In this document: positions 1 to 9,739 of the stretch, piece by piece
Position numbering within the stretch: position 1 is the stretch's first letter
How the letters are laid out: each line of letters opens with the position of its first letter
Assembly: GCA_030762175.1 (NCBI GenBank)
Contig: CM060831.1
Span: 74,650,001-74,714,000 of the forward strand
Origin: Metallyticus violacea
Lineage: Eukaryota > Arthropoda > Insecta > Mantodea > Metallyticidae
DNA length: 64,000 nt
Direction of reading: 5' to 3'
Program-made: the position numbers and the translations under genes
Notes under the pieces: generated by a model
Seen by the model: only the letters and a program-made list of their open reading frames with translations
Told to the model about the DNA's origin: nothing
Databases searched by the model: none

Positions 1-208
1 TTATTTAAATTCCTTTTCAACAGTAATAATGTAACTCCACTGCTTTCTTAACTGTAAATGTGTCTCGCTGATAAACAACAAAATGCATTCCATTGTTGTT
101 TGATAAAAAAATGATGATAATGTAGGTCCATAAAATTCCGGGCTCCAGGATAAGGACTATCGTCTCTTATCTGGTGTAATACCTTATTTGTTAAGTAAAT
201 AATTGCAG

Positions 209-218
209 CTGTAACATC
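209..218. repeat. Left target-site duplication of SINE copy 1
   Basis: CTGTAACATC directly precedes the SINE head and recurs exactly after its A tail at 522-531. Confidence 0.85.
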
Positions 219-521
219 GTCTGGTGGTGTAGTGGTTACCATACTTGCCTCCTAAACCCAAGATCGCGGGTTCGAACCCGGCCAGGACCGATAGATTTTT
301 TTCGGGCGTAAAAATCCTAAGTATGGCTTCCTTCGGAAGGGAAGTAAAGCCGTGGGTCCCGTGTCGTACATGTACGGCAGGAAAAAGAACCTCAAGTCTG
401 AAAGAGAGGCCTTTGAGCAAAATTTGTCGGCCATTTCACGCCCTGGGTTGAATGGGACGCTGATGACCTGAGATGTTAAAGAGCGTCCATAAATAAACCA
501 ATCAAAAAAAAAAAAAAAAAC
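219..521 (+). mobile_element. SINE family I, copy 1 (tRNA-Gly-like head, full length)
   Basis: The head has a Pol III A box (225-235) and B box (269-279). The sequence GGTGGTGTAGTGGTTA followed by CTTGCCTCC resembles eukaryotic tRNA-Gly(UCC). A conserved body of about 200 bases follows, then a 17-nt A tail (504-520). It is bounded by a perfect 10-bp direct repeat, CTGTAACATC. It sits in the 5' untranslated part of mariner copy A, so it inserted after the mariner. Other copies are at 18242, 26166, 37071, 39573 and 49400. Peptides predicted across such copies come from the SINE body and are not genes. Confidence 0.9.
225..279 (+). promoter_or_regulatory. Internal RNA polymerase III promoter (A and B boxes) of the SINE
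   Basis: The A box is TGGTGTAGTGG at 225-235 and the B box is GGTTCGAACCC at 269-279. The B box matches the tRNA consensus and the spacing suits a tRNA-type promoter. Whether this copy is transcribed cannot be judged from sequence. Confidence 0.65.
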
Positions 522-531
522 CTGTAACATC
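522..531. repeat. Right target-site duplication of SINE copy 1
   Basis: This is an exact copy of 209-218 placed one base after the poly-A tail, the arrangement expected for LINE-machinery-driven insertion. Confidence 0.85.
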
Positions 532-594
532 CGCTTCACTGTGTTCAGTTGTTCAGATATAGTTGAATAAAGGTCATGAGTAGAAGATTGTGAC

Positions 595-1128
595 ATGTTC
601 AAAACTGTTATTAAGTTGTTCACAAAAGAACTTACTCCAAATGAAATTAAAAAGCGATTGCGCGGTATATATGGGGAAGCATCCCTCTCATATTCTAAAG
701 TAAAAGAATGGGCTAAACTTTTTCGAAAGGGTCGAGAAAGCATTGAAGACAAAGAGTGCAGGTTGGCCCTTGGAGGTGTCCATTCCTGAAAACATCGCTC
801 GCTCTTGTGGAAGGAGAAATTCTTGTGGAAGACTGGCGGCTCAAAGTTACAGAAATAGCAGCAAGGTTGGACCTTTCTAAAACAACAGTCCTTCGAATTA
901 TTCATGAACATTTAAATATGAATAAGGTGAGTGCAAGATGGGTGCCTGAACTTCTTCAAGGAAGAAAATTTAGATGTGACAAAGAAGTGATGAATGTGAA
1001 TGCTGTTTATACCCATTTTGCACACAAAACTTCTGACTATTTTTGGGGGGGGGATTGAAATGTTAATTCAAAGATGTGAGAAGTGTATTGCAATAAAGGG
1101 TAACTATATTGAAAAAATAAATTTAATT
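595..1128 (+). pseudogene. Mariner transposase pseudogene: HTH half fused to C-terminal tail, catalytic core missing
   Basis: The first frame (595-786) gives a mariner-type first helix-turn-helix, with residues such as KELTPNEIKKRL and YSKVKEWAKLFRKGRES-EDKE. It then shifts to a second frame (from about 756) carrying the second HTH (TEIAARLDLSKTTVLRIIHE) and the linker SARWVPELL that precedes the catalytic domain in this family. At about 960 the text jumps to GRKF-CD-EVMN, which in copy C (47405-48055) lies after the third catalytic Asp. The three catalytic aspartates and everything between are therefore absent, and a further frame break falls in a G9 run at 1045-1053. It cannot encode a working transposase. 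A short DNA-binding-only peptide is conceivable, but the frameshift argues against it. Confidence 0.75.
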
Positions 1129-1179
1129 TTTGCCTTTATCCTACCCATAAAATGGTTAGGCCATAAACTTATGGACCTA

Positions 1180-4100
1180 TCCTCGTAAATCTTAATCTAG
1201 TGCTTCAATTTAGCTATAGTAGAACTGTCAAATGTTCGTTGTTTGTGAAATAAATGTTAATTTACATTATTTGATATATTGCCAGTAGCTTACGTACCAT
1301 AGTTTGAGAACCCTTGAGCTAGAGTTAGAAAGCGAGCGAGCGTCTCCCTAGCTGTAAGCACTGCAAAGGTGAATAATCTGCTAGAGAGCATATAATGCCT
1401 CTCATCTGCAGCAAACGATTCGAAATTAACCGCTAAACTTTCACCATTTGTGTTAAACTTTGAATCTCAGAATTGCAAAAGCAGCTTGTGGACATTAACA
1501 AATGCTGCGAAAAGACACTTTTGGTAGTGGCCATGATATAAGAACTGCGTGCTGCAAATGTTAAAATGATATAATATTATTATATTTTAATCTTTTTCTA
1601 AATTCTATTATCTTTAATTTTTTTTCTCACATTAGTTAAGTTACTATTGTTTGTAGAAACAATACGTAGAAATTATCCACATCTTTCTCAAGCAGAAAAA
1701 TAAAGAAAGATGTATAACGGATTGAATTACATATAGAAATTAAAAACGTAAAGTAAATCAAGTTAAATGTTAGGGAATAATTTTTTATTACAAAACACGA
1801 ATCGGAAAAGAAAGGATAGAATTGAACAGAACAGGAAAATTGCACCATGATTAAATTCATTATGATAAGATAAAGTATTAAGGAAATGTGCAAACATATT
1901 TGAAATGATTTTATGCATCCTTAGTGGTTAAGTGTGAGATATATATAAAGCTATAGAAAAAGATAAAGAAAACCAAGAGTTTATTACGTAATAAATAAAT
2001 GAATAAATTAGAATAACAAGCGCGGAAGTAAATAGATTGAACAGGATTGTATTCATAGGGATTAAACATTTTCAGTGCTTCAGCCTTATTTCCTGCAGGA
2101 GGAAGGGATGAGGAGAGGAAAACACCGGGCGTTGAGGCACGGACATAGACGGGATTTCTAACATGGTTTCCAGATACCGGCGAAGAGCCCCTGCAAGGAG
2201 TTTGAAACCTTCAGAAGAATCGCTTCACACCAGCCGATCTCGCATGAAACTTTCGACCCCTTATCAGAACCAAGATATCAATTAGGAAAGGAAAAATTCA
2301 TGAGAAGTAAATAAAAACCTAACAGTCGCCTAAGGTGATAGGCAAAGCCACAAAATAAAACCCAAAGTCAGAATGGCGGCTTCAAGGCATTTGGATATCA
2401 ATCAGAATAGGATGTAAGAGGGAAAATAATTACATATAAATTTATATTACTTAAAACCCTAGAATAAAAAACAACCAGACGAAATATAAGTGGATTGAAG
2501 AAACAATGAATTAAAAGTTTGAGGATCAAAGATATTCCAGGATATCTTCTTATACTTTTACATATACTCAGCAAGACAGCAACAAACAGTACAAGTCTAG
2601 AAAGTGAATATTTCTGGCCATGTTTATGCAGTTTTAAAAAGAAATAAAGCATGTAGACATATCAGATTTGTGATATATCAAAATAAAAACAATGGATCAA
2701 TATGCCACAATAAAAAAGCATTTCTTTATTCAAGAACATTCTACGAGAGACCTATTTGTTGAATTATTTTCTGGACATATCAGAAGGAATTTCTATAAGA
2801 CTACGCAGCTATCTAAAATGCTACATAATTTGTGTTCCAAATTCTTGTTTGTTTTCTGTGAATCACCTGGGTCCTGTTTCATAAAATTTGACTATTAATG
2901 GTCTAAAAATTAACTGGGGATGGAATTCTACATATAAAACTGTAATTTTAAGGACCGACAGGTTTAGACTGAGGGATTTGAAAATGACCAGTGAAACAGG
3001 CGATAGAGTTTGCTCTCTTTGTGGAAACCTGGAAAAGTAGCAAAATACAGTGACACATGGCCCAAACACAGAACATTGACGGGTGAATATTGGAGCCAAG
3101 TTTACATGCTCGAATAGGGGCAGGTTAGCATGTTACAACTTGTTTGCGAGGGAAAAATATTGGTAAAAGCTGGGTGAGTTTCTATGTAAAGTGAGCCTAA
3201 TTAGAAACAATTTGTGTTTAAATAATGTATACTTGTAATGTAAAAACGTAGAAAGCGAGGTAATGTGTGTTAATAGTTTTATATAAATGTTATTATCGTA
3301 TAACATATTATCCGCCGGGATGATATAGTAGCATGTGCGATCTCTGGACCTATGCAGTGGATATATTGTAAAACTGAATGTATACAGTTTGTAAAATAAA
3401 CATCATATCTATCTAATATTTGACAAGTTGATAATTATGAAAATTGTAATAAATTGATACATGTGATATTGTGACAAGTTGTTTCATATAACTTACAAAT
3501 ATGTAACATATGGCAGGTATAAAATTTAACCTGTCAGAAGTATATTTGTCAGCTGTTTCATTAAGCTGATAAATATGTAAAAACAAATTGTCAACAAATG
3601 ACTGTGCTGCTGGGATCATAGAAGCATTGGCGATATTAATCCAAGATTCTTTGTTATTCACCGAACATTAATATTTACTTTCTGTGCATTGATATTACAA
3701 TAAATATAATTATTATATATCGAAAGGTAAATTAAATCTGGTGCAGTGCAATATGCTTTAAAATACTTATTAACTAATGCAGTTATTAACTATTGACCCC
3801 TTGCCTGTAATAATTGAAATTAAAGCAATGATCTCAATATTACCACGCATTTTGTAATAAACATAAACAAGCAACATGTATGTATATTAGCGATGGCCGA
3901 CAACATTAATTAGCTACAAAATTAGTGTCAGATAAAGTATGAGAGCATTGCAGGAAATATAATAATCGCTTCTTTCTGTTTTAAGCTTTGAAAGAAAAAA
4001 ATATGTTAGCTTATGCTGTCTGGTACATCACATTAAGGATACAATTATATTGCAAAAAAGTATTACAGTGAAACATGCTATGACAGGTAAATATTCTCCT

Positions 4101-4200
4101 GTCGAATTTGCTTAACAATTTTATAAATATATGAGATTGTCATTATTGTATGTGACAGTATGACATTATGTGTCATGTAAAAAGTATTTCAAGACAGTGT
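1180..4200. other. Unrecognised AT-rich intergenic DNA
   Basis: I see no coding remnant with family resemblance. A less AT-rich block at about 2060-2270 contains ACGGACATA followed by a GGGA-TTC motif that loosely recurs near 11980-12000. It may be an old repeat, but the match is too short to name. Confidence 0.4.
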
Positions 4201-4210
4201 TTTTCTAGTA

Positions 4211-4456
4211 GTTCGAAATATAGCGATTACTAGTGTGACTTTATCTTAGTTTTATTCATTTCTGCTTTTATATTTTTGTTAATTTAGTTACATTGTTAAT
4301 AGTGTTATGTTATGTTTCTTTTATATATACGTATAATATAAAATAAAAATCAAAAAAGAACATTATTAACAATGTAACAAATTAACAGTAATTATAATAG
4401 TGGAAAAGGATAAAACACTAAGAAAAAGTCCCACTTGAGATCGCTATATTTCGAAC
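4211..4456. repeat. Long imperfect inverted repeat at the 3' side of the Penelope-like element
   Basis: The left arm, about 4211-4308, starts GTTCGAAATATAGCGAT and includes GTTACATTGTTAATA. The right arm, about 4359-4456, contains the reverse complements in the matching order, with scattered mismatches and small indels. The loop is about 50 bases. Penelope-like elements are known for terminal repeats in direct or inverted arrangement, so this is probably the element's terminal structure and not host DNA. Confidence 0.65.
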
Positions 4457-4576
4457 TCGTTGAGTTCTTCTATGGCAAAAAGACAAGTGACGGTGATAAA
4501 AGTAAATATTAAGTATCGAAGGTAACGTTATGCATGGAAACAGATGAAACTAGAAATGAGAGTGTGAGGGAAAAAA

Positions 4577-5104
4577 TTAATACGTAAGATTTAAACCCGG
4601 TGGTATACGAGCTTTAGGTAAAAATATAGCTGCCATTTCTCTATCTCTGAGTAAACTTTCAGAGTATTGTGCAGGTAACGCATAAATAAGTGTTAGATTA
4701 AAAGCATCATCAAAATCCTTACAGTGAGATAAGGCATGTTGGGCAACCGGCAAGGGAGACTTGGTTTTAACAGAACGTCTATGATTGTTCATACGTAGCG
4801 AAACAACAGTAGAAGTTAAACCAATATAAAATGCTTTGCAAAACTTACAAGATAACATGCATACGACGTTTTCGGAAGAACAAGTAGCAAATGAAGAAAT
4901 GTTAAATTCTTTGGATAAATTAGGGCTGTGGAATGAATGGCAAGGCATAATTAGCGCACAGGTTTTACATTTAGGGCGTTGGCAAGGATATGAGCCAGCA
5001 AAGGGTCGTGGTAAATTCGGAGAAGATAGGTTTCGGCGAAATATACTTTTAAGGTTAGGACGTGTTCTAAAATTAAGGCGCGGTACAAATTTAGAAAAAA
5101 TCAT
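4577..5104 (-). pseudogene. Penelope C-terminal GIY-YIG endonuclease fragment
   Basis: This is a 175-residue open frame. A Cys-rich stretch (CQRPKCKTC, then CSSENVVCMLSCKFC) precedes AFYIGLT, the second half of the GIY-YIG signature. Downstream RMNNHRRSVKTK and VAQHALSHCKDFDDAFNL fit the Penelope endonuclease, including the conserved Arg and His positions. In the family this domain nicks target DNA to prime reverse transcription. The end NLTY followed by a stop looks like the native C-terminus. The true upstream protein is cut off by the duplication and frameshift beginning near 5104, so only the endonuclease half is open. It is a remnant within a dead element. Confidence 0.75.
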
Positions 5105-5520
5105 TTAAAGATGGGTACATTAACCAAGTATCGTGACATTCGTTCAAAATAGGTCTGATGCTTTAAATTTCAGGCACATAAGTAGTAACAAGGTTAATGA
5201 AGTTCTTATTAGAAGTTTTAGGTTTGCATTGGAAAGTTTTGTGTGATGGGATTATACGGGATTTTAAAAGAGAGGATAGGTTTCGGCGAAATATGCTTTT
5301 AAGGTTAGGACGTGTTCTAAAAGTAAGGCGCGGTACAAATTTAGAAAAAATCATTTAAAGATGGGTACATTAACCAAGTATCGTGACATTCGTTCAAAAT
5401 AGGTCTGATGCTTTAAATTCCAGGCACATAAGTAGTAACAAGGTTAATGAAGTTCTTATTAGAAGTTTTAGGTTTGCATTGGAAAGTTTTGTGTGATGGG
5501 ATTATACGGGATTTTAAAAG
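5021..5520. repeat. 250-bp tandem duplication inside the Penelope-like element
   Basis: Bases 5021-5270 and 5271-5520 align over their full length without gaps, with four mismatches visible by eye. The period of 250 is not a multiple of three, so the duplication shifts the reading frame. It repeats the segment encoding FVPRL-FRTRPNLKSIFRRN together with the coding sequence upstream of it. Confidence 0.9.
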
Positions 5521-5760
5521 AGCGGAAGGATAATTTTGGTCTTGGAACTTTTGTGATAGGTTTTTAATATACTTGTCAAGAGATGAAAAGTTGTTACAAA
5601 GACGATGACCACGGATTGAAAGAGAAAATGGAATAGATCTTTTGGTATGCAAGGGATGACAGCTATCAAAATGAAGATACTGTTGTAAATTGGTAGGCTT
5701 AACGTGCACAGACGTAAAAAAAGAGACATTGCATAAAGAAATATCAATACCTAGGAACAT
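5413..5760 (-). pseudogene. Penelope linker region between RT and endonuclease
   Basis: This is a 115-residue frame. The segment with VKPTNLQQYLHFDSCHP, RSIPFSLSIRGHRLC and FINLVTTYVPGI is the post-RT (thumb/linker) part of the Penelope polyprotein, where H-HP-H-K-IP-SQ-RR-C-type residues are conserved in the family. The frame ends in TAA immediately after TYVPGI. Continuing homology in another frame (RPILNECHDTW) shows a one-base loss. The same stretch recurs at 5163-5354 because of the 250-bp duplication. Confidence 0.7.
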
Positions 5761-5841
5761 AGCAGCATTGGGAGAGACAGAAGAAGTGAACTTAACTGAA
5801 AATTTGGAGTTAAGATTAGTAAGAAACTGATCAAGAGATTC

Positions 5842-6129
5842 TTAACCATGAGTCCAAAGCACAAATATATCATCAATATATCTCAGCCATAATAATAGTA
5901 CCAAAGGTTCTGACTTAAGAAATTCCTCCTCTAAGCGAGCCATAAAAAGATTGGCATAAGACGGTGCCATTCTGTTGCCCATCGCAGTGCCTTTAATTGG
6001 TAGATAATATTTATTATCAAAACTAAACGCATGGCGAGTAATGACTAGATAAACAAGATGACAAATAAAATCCGTGGATGGGGTATTTAATATCTTATGC
6101 CCATAAAGTCTTTGGCTTATTTCAATCAT
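5842..6129 (-). pseudogene. Penelope reverse transcriptase fragment (motifs B and C)
   Basis: KGTAMGNRMAPSYANLFMA matches the RT motif around the template-grip G-P-S, and RYIDDIFVLW is the catalytic Y-DD box with both aspartates intact. The first catalytic Asp motif (present in copy 2 as IDVASLYTN) is missing because the copy is 5'-truncated. The segment is separated from the linker by a frame break near 5840. Confidence 0.75.
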
Positions 6130-6135
6130 TAATAA

Positions 6136-7978
6136 TTGAAAATTAAAAAACTAAAAATAGCAACTTGCGGTTCCTGCAATTGAAAAACAAATAAAGGAAA
6201 CTAGAGAAGCTCATGTTCAAGTGACGAAAAATGAATTAAACTTTTTGAGTTGGAAATTTTAATGCAGAGTTTTTGAGTAATTAATTTCTAGATGGCTTTT
6301 CATACTATAGCAACGCCGTACATCTGTTCATTCAGAAAAATGCAACAAAAGGATGGTATAACCTCGAGGTGGATTGTTAATTATATTTACTCATCTATAG
6401 ATATAGCAGCTAGACGAGACATATATGAACTCTATGGTTTTATTTGTTTTGTTTTTCTATTCTTACTATGGCTAGATTATTGGAGCCTGGAAGATAAAGA
6501 AGTCCTCCCTGGAGAATGAGGATTACGGAATCCTCCCCCATGATCTCGTTATATCCCCTTCAGGGGACGATTTGCGGTGGGGCAGGTAATCGCGTGACGG
6601 AGCCCCTCGGGAGACTGGACCGGCATAATTTATGATTCTTTCATGGGCTTTACCTGTGAGCGGTGAAGAGAGCACATCGCCTGAGGTGACTTCCTCCTTG
6701 ATAAGATACAAGCTCCTCTGCTTCTAATGCCAGGCTCCCTACCGGCCTGTAAATTCTTTACCAAAGTCTACCCGCTATCCAAGTCTGCATGACTGTTTCA
6801 TACTTTGCTTGTGGTCAGTGCTTCTATGATATACAACTTAACCTGTGTGGTTTCATTCTTTAGATATATTTTCTTACTGACCTCTCCAAACGCTAGTATT
6901 TACATAAACAAACATATATATCCATGTCACTTTCAGAAGTACATTGTACAATGTTACAAACTAGTATATAGTAGAATACATACAGTGTGTTCATAAAGTC
7001 TCAGATGAATTTCACTGTATAATAACTCCAGAACTATTAGAGACAGCAACTTGGAGTTTTCTGCATTATAATTACCATATCATTAAGATAACTGTAATTC
7101 AGTTTTATATCACTTGAATGTGGGATTCTGTAGTTTTTAACATATCTAACTTTGAAATATAAATTCAACCAATTCGAATATTGCAAGCGCAGTGTCAAGG
7201 TGAATCATGGTTGGAAATTTATTTTGTTGTATGTGGTCCTCTTGTGGAAAGAAAAAAAAATGTTCGAAAATGTCAAGATTGTTTTAACAGTAGCCTCTTG
7301 AATAAATAATGGTCCAGTGACTTGATCACTCAACACTTTACCTTCGCACTATCGCTTTCTATTTTACAAATCGAGGCGAATTGTCTGATCCTCATATTCA
7401 ACTTTTTCCTGTTATATTTTCCGAACAAGTGTAAAGTGTGCTCGTCCGAGAAACCAATAAGCAGTTCAATTCAAATATCTGCATTTAAGCTATAAATTCA
7501 TTTTCCGAATACAAAAATGCAAATCACTACTATATAATCAATAATTATAAAGATTTCCTGTATAAGTATTTATGTAAAATTTACAATCGAAATTCTACTC
7601 TGTTTTACATGCTGGCTTAGAGCAGCGACCTCTCTTAATTAATTTATATTAGCAAAAAATATACAACTCTATTAAATGGCACCGCTAGATAAGAATTTAG
7701 GAAATGCAAGGTCATGTAGCACTACAGGAAAATCCAAGAGCAAAAAGGGGGGGGGGGCACCGGTATCAATATAGAAATTGCATTGCTCAGCATATAAATT
7801 TATTTAAGCCCCAAAATATCTGACTCTTGTACTTTCACATAAAAAGATAAAGTTAACAATTAAAAGTCTTATTTAATTCTCAATCAAAATTTTAAAAGGA
7901 TATTTTGGTATTAATTAATCAGATTGACAACTCTGAGCCCAACCACATGAATCAGAAAGGAGAGAAATGAGAAATAGG
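6136..7978. other. Unrecognised DNA with a GC-richer block
   Basis: Bases about 6495-6790 are markedly GC-richer than their surroundings and include GGTGGGGCAGGTAATCGCG; I do not recognise the block. At about 6985, ACAGTGTGTTCATAAAGTCT resembles the terminal sequence of the element at 32245 (CAGTGTGTCCCTAAAGT), perhaps a transposon end on its own. A G11 run lies at 7747-7757. Confidence 0.35.
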
Positions 7979-8250
7979 GTGGGTGATTTTTTTAATGTCT
8001 TTTTCACCGCTGATGTACCACAAGGGGTGGACATTGATGATATATGGGATGGAATGAATAACTGGAAAAGAGCTTTTCAAGAAAGGAAGTTCCAGGCTAT
8101 ACCTTTCAGAAGCGTTCCCGACATTTTCCATTTAAGAGGAATGAGAAAATGTTCAGTCAGGGAGGGCAATCCTGGCAAGAATCGAACCCCAGAATTGCAG
8201 CTCACGAGTTTGTGCCTTAACGACCTTGGCCAACGTGGCGTTAGGGAACA
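7979..8250 (-). mobile_element. SINE family II, near full length
   Basis: Read on the minus strand, the head (about 8250-8165) has GGTCGTTAAGGC as an A-box-like segment and GGGGTTCGATTC as a B box. The body then holds CTCTTAAATGG and GCCTGGAACTTCC, and the tail holds ATCCCATATATCATCAATGT and ACCACTCAGCGGTGAAAAA-like text. The same order occurs at 16915, 30868 and 60781, and the tail alone at 46655. The head is tRNA-like, but I cannot assign the isoacceptor. Confidence 0.65.
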
Positions 8251-8750
8251 TAAGGCAAATATATAATTTAAATGCATTCCAAGAGATGTACGGAAGTACT
8301 TTGTAAATGTTACATTATATAGTGGAAACAGTTTAAAATTATATATGGTATATTATAATGAGTTATAAAGGATATGGTGTAGTAAACCATATATTTGTAA
8401 TAGTTTAATGTGAGAGATTAAATACAAAGCTATAAAGCCCTTTGTTTACAAGTATAAGATAGAAATTTAAATTAATGAACGTAAAAATGAAATTAATAAA
8501 CGTTGTATAAAAAGCGTATAACATGCAAGTACTAAATTAGCTAAATAAATAAAAAGGGAAGTAAAGGACAGGCCAATATACAATTTGGATAAACTAAAGT
8601 GGCGGCAACAAAAAATATAATGATAATATTAAAACATGTGTAAGATCAAGAGAGACTGAATCTAAGACAGACAAAAATACTAAAAATAATAATAAAAAAT
8701 CAATTGGGGAGGTAGGTGGGTGATAGGACACGAATCGGGCTGATTAGGAT
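8251..8750. other. AT-rich DNA, nothing recognised
   Basis: This is low-complexity A/T-rich sequence without repeats or coding resemblance that I can support. Confidence 0.4.
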
Positions 8751-8751
8751 G

Positions 8752-8769
8752 ACCCCACTTTGGGCGCCA
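8752..8769 (-). promoter_or_regulatory. Candidate LTR-retroelement primer binding site (tRNA-Lys type)
   Basis: The minus strand reads TGGCGCCCAAAGTGGGGT. From memory, the classical tRNA-Lys(1,2) primer binding site is TGGCGCCCAACGTGGGGC, so 16 of 18 bases agree. An LTR would then lie at higher coordinates on this strand. No gag or pol frame follows on the other side. Confidence 0.4.
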
Positions 8770-9371
8770 AAGTTTGAGATTGGTGACGTATGAGCTTCCC
8801 GTGAACCAGCAACACTTCATCGGGGACTCAACAGGTCTAGGCGCTCAATGAGGCTCAACGGGGTTAAGGTCGGAATTAACGAGGTATGAAATAACACTCG
8901 ACACGACATACGATGGAAATTTAATTTATTAATTTTAGAGTATTTTAATGATTGATGGTGAACCTCGTCGCTTAGGCTGCTGATGCGCGCACAAACGGTC
9001 ACGGGCAATACCAATGACTTGAACTCAAATCTTGTTAAGTAAAATCGCGTTGACTTCTATGCAGTTCTGGTCGAATGTTTGTCGGCTTTAGCTGAAGTTA
9101 CGGTGAAGTTATCAGTGAATAATACTGGACTAGCAAATACTTTAATTACGCCTTGTTGCCTTGAACTTAGAAAGTGAAAAACGTAACACTTGCGCTGAGT
9201 GGCGGTGTGGACTGCCCGAATTCGAAACTCGAAAGTTGAAACTTGACAGCCAAAACATGAAAGTTGAATGAATCTTAACTACTTGACTAGACTAAACTAG
9301 ACTGCCAAAAACGGGGCGAAGGAATATGAATCCTACATTCGTTGGCCGCTACCCATGCTAGATGTGACGCC

Positions 9372-9430
<59 letters not shown>

Positions 9431-9739
9431 GCTATTAGTTACTGGATGCCTTTCAGAAAATTTTCCTAACATATTATTCGCCAGATTCGTATATTGGAAA
9501 TATCAGTATGGCGATTGGCTTGGCTTTTAACTTTTAAAGAGACGACTCCTACATAGGTTGGTGTCCTCTGCCAGCTGTACAATTCCCATGAAGTGTTTTG
9601 TTCGTATGGCAAAAGGGAAAGCTCTAGCCTTTTAAGAAACCTTTTGTCCGGTCTCTGGAAGGCTTGTTATGCTTTTATGGCCTTGTTTTCGCAGGACGGC
9701 TGCCTAGGCAAGGTTCGCCAGAGAAACTATCTATTTACA
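8770..9739 (-). mobile_element. Possible solo or truncated LTR upstream of the primer-site match
   Basis: The block is GC-richer than both flanks and ends abruptly near 9739, where the minus strand begins TGTAAATAG, a TG start typical of LTRs. A CA dinucleotide occurs a few bases before the primer-site match. No paired LTR is visible in the window, so the call rests on the primer-site resemblance and base composition only. A 55-nt T run interrupts it. Confidence 0.25.
9373..9427. repeat. 55-nt uninterrupted poly-T tract
   Basis: This is the longest homopolymer in the window. It could be the A tail of a minus-strand retroelement, but no SINE or LINE 3' end that I recognise adjoins it. Confidence 0.85.

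Larger units (their letters stand above)
125..1177 (+). mobile_element. Internally deleted mariner element (copy A), split by a SINE
   Basis: The ends form terminal inverted repeats: the left end reads GGTCCATAAAATTCCGGGC and the reverse complement of the right end reads GGTCCATAAGTTTATGGCC. Each is flanked by TA (123-124 and 1178-1179), the mariner target duplication. Removing the nested SINE leaves about 0.74 kb, far short of the usual ~1.3 kb. The coding remnant joins the N-terminal helix-turn-helix half directly to the extreme C-terminus, so the catalytic core has been deleted. The 3' 220 bases match, base for base over long runs, the 3' end of the minus-strand mariner at 47405-48055, so both belong to one family. 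Confidence 0.75.
4457..6135 (-). mobile_element. Penelope-like retroelement, 5'-truncated (copy 1)
   Basis: Reading the minus strand gives, in order, reverse transcriptase motifs with YIDD (5842-6129), the linker (5413-5760) and a GIY-YIG-type endonuclease C-terminus (4577-5104). That order is diagnostic of endonuclease-bearing Penelope-like elements. The copy stops at about 6130, before the RT motif containing the first catalytic Asp. It carries a 250-bp tandem duplication and several frame breaks. The 3' flank shares the string CAAGTGACGGTG-TAAAAGTAAATA with 54235-54310, and the coding part matches the second copy at 55645-56450. Confidence 0.8.

Noticed and set aside
70..104. Small hairpin (ATAAACAACAA ... 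TTGTTGTTTGAT)
   Set aside because: Arms are about 11 bases and imperfect in AT-rich DNA, within chance expectation.
245..451. 68-codon frame and opposing 219-codon minus frame (252-911) as protein genes
   Set aside because: They run through SINE family I and mariner sequence, and equivalent peptides appear at the other SINE copies.
440..480. C/D-box snoRNA in the SINE body (TGATGA followed by CTGA)
   Set aside because: The two boxes are only a few bases apart with no room for a guide, and the sequence is simply SINE body.
5021..5520. CRISPR-like or satellite repeat
   Set aside because: There are only two units, no spacers, and both lie inside Penelope coding sequence.
8077..8277. Gene on the minus strand over SINE family II
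   Set aside because: The frame coincides with a SINE family II copy and has no domain.
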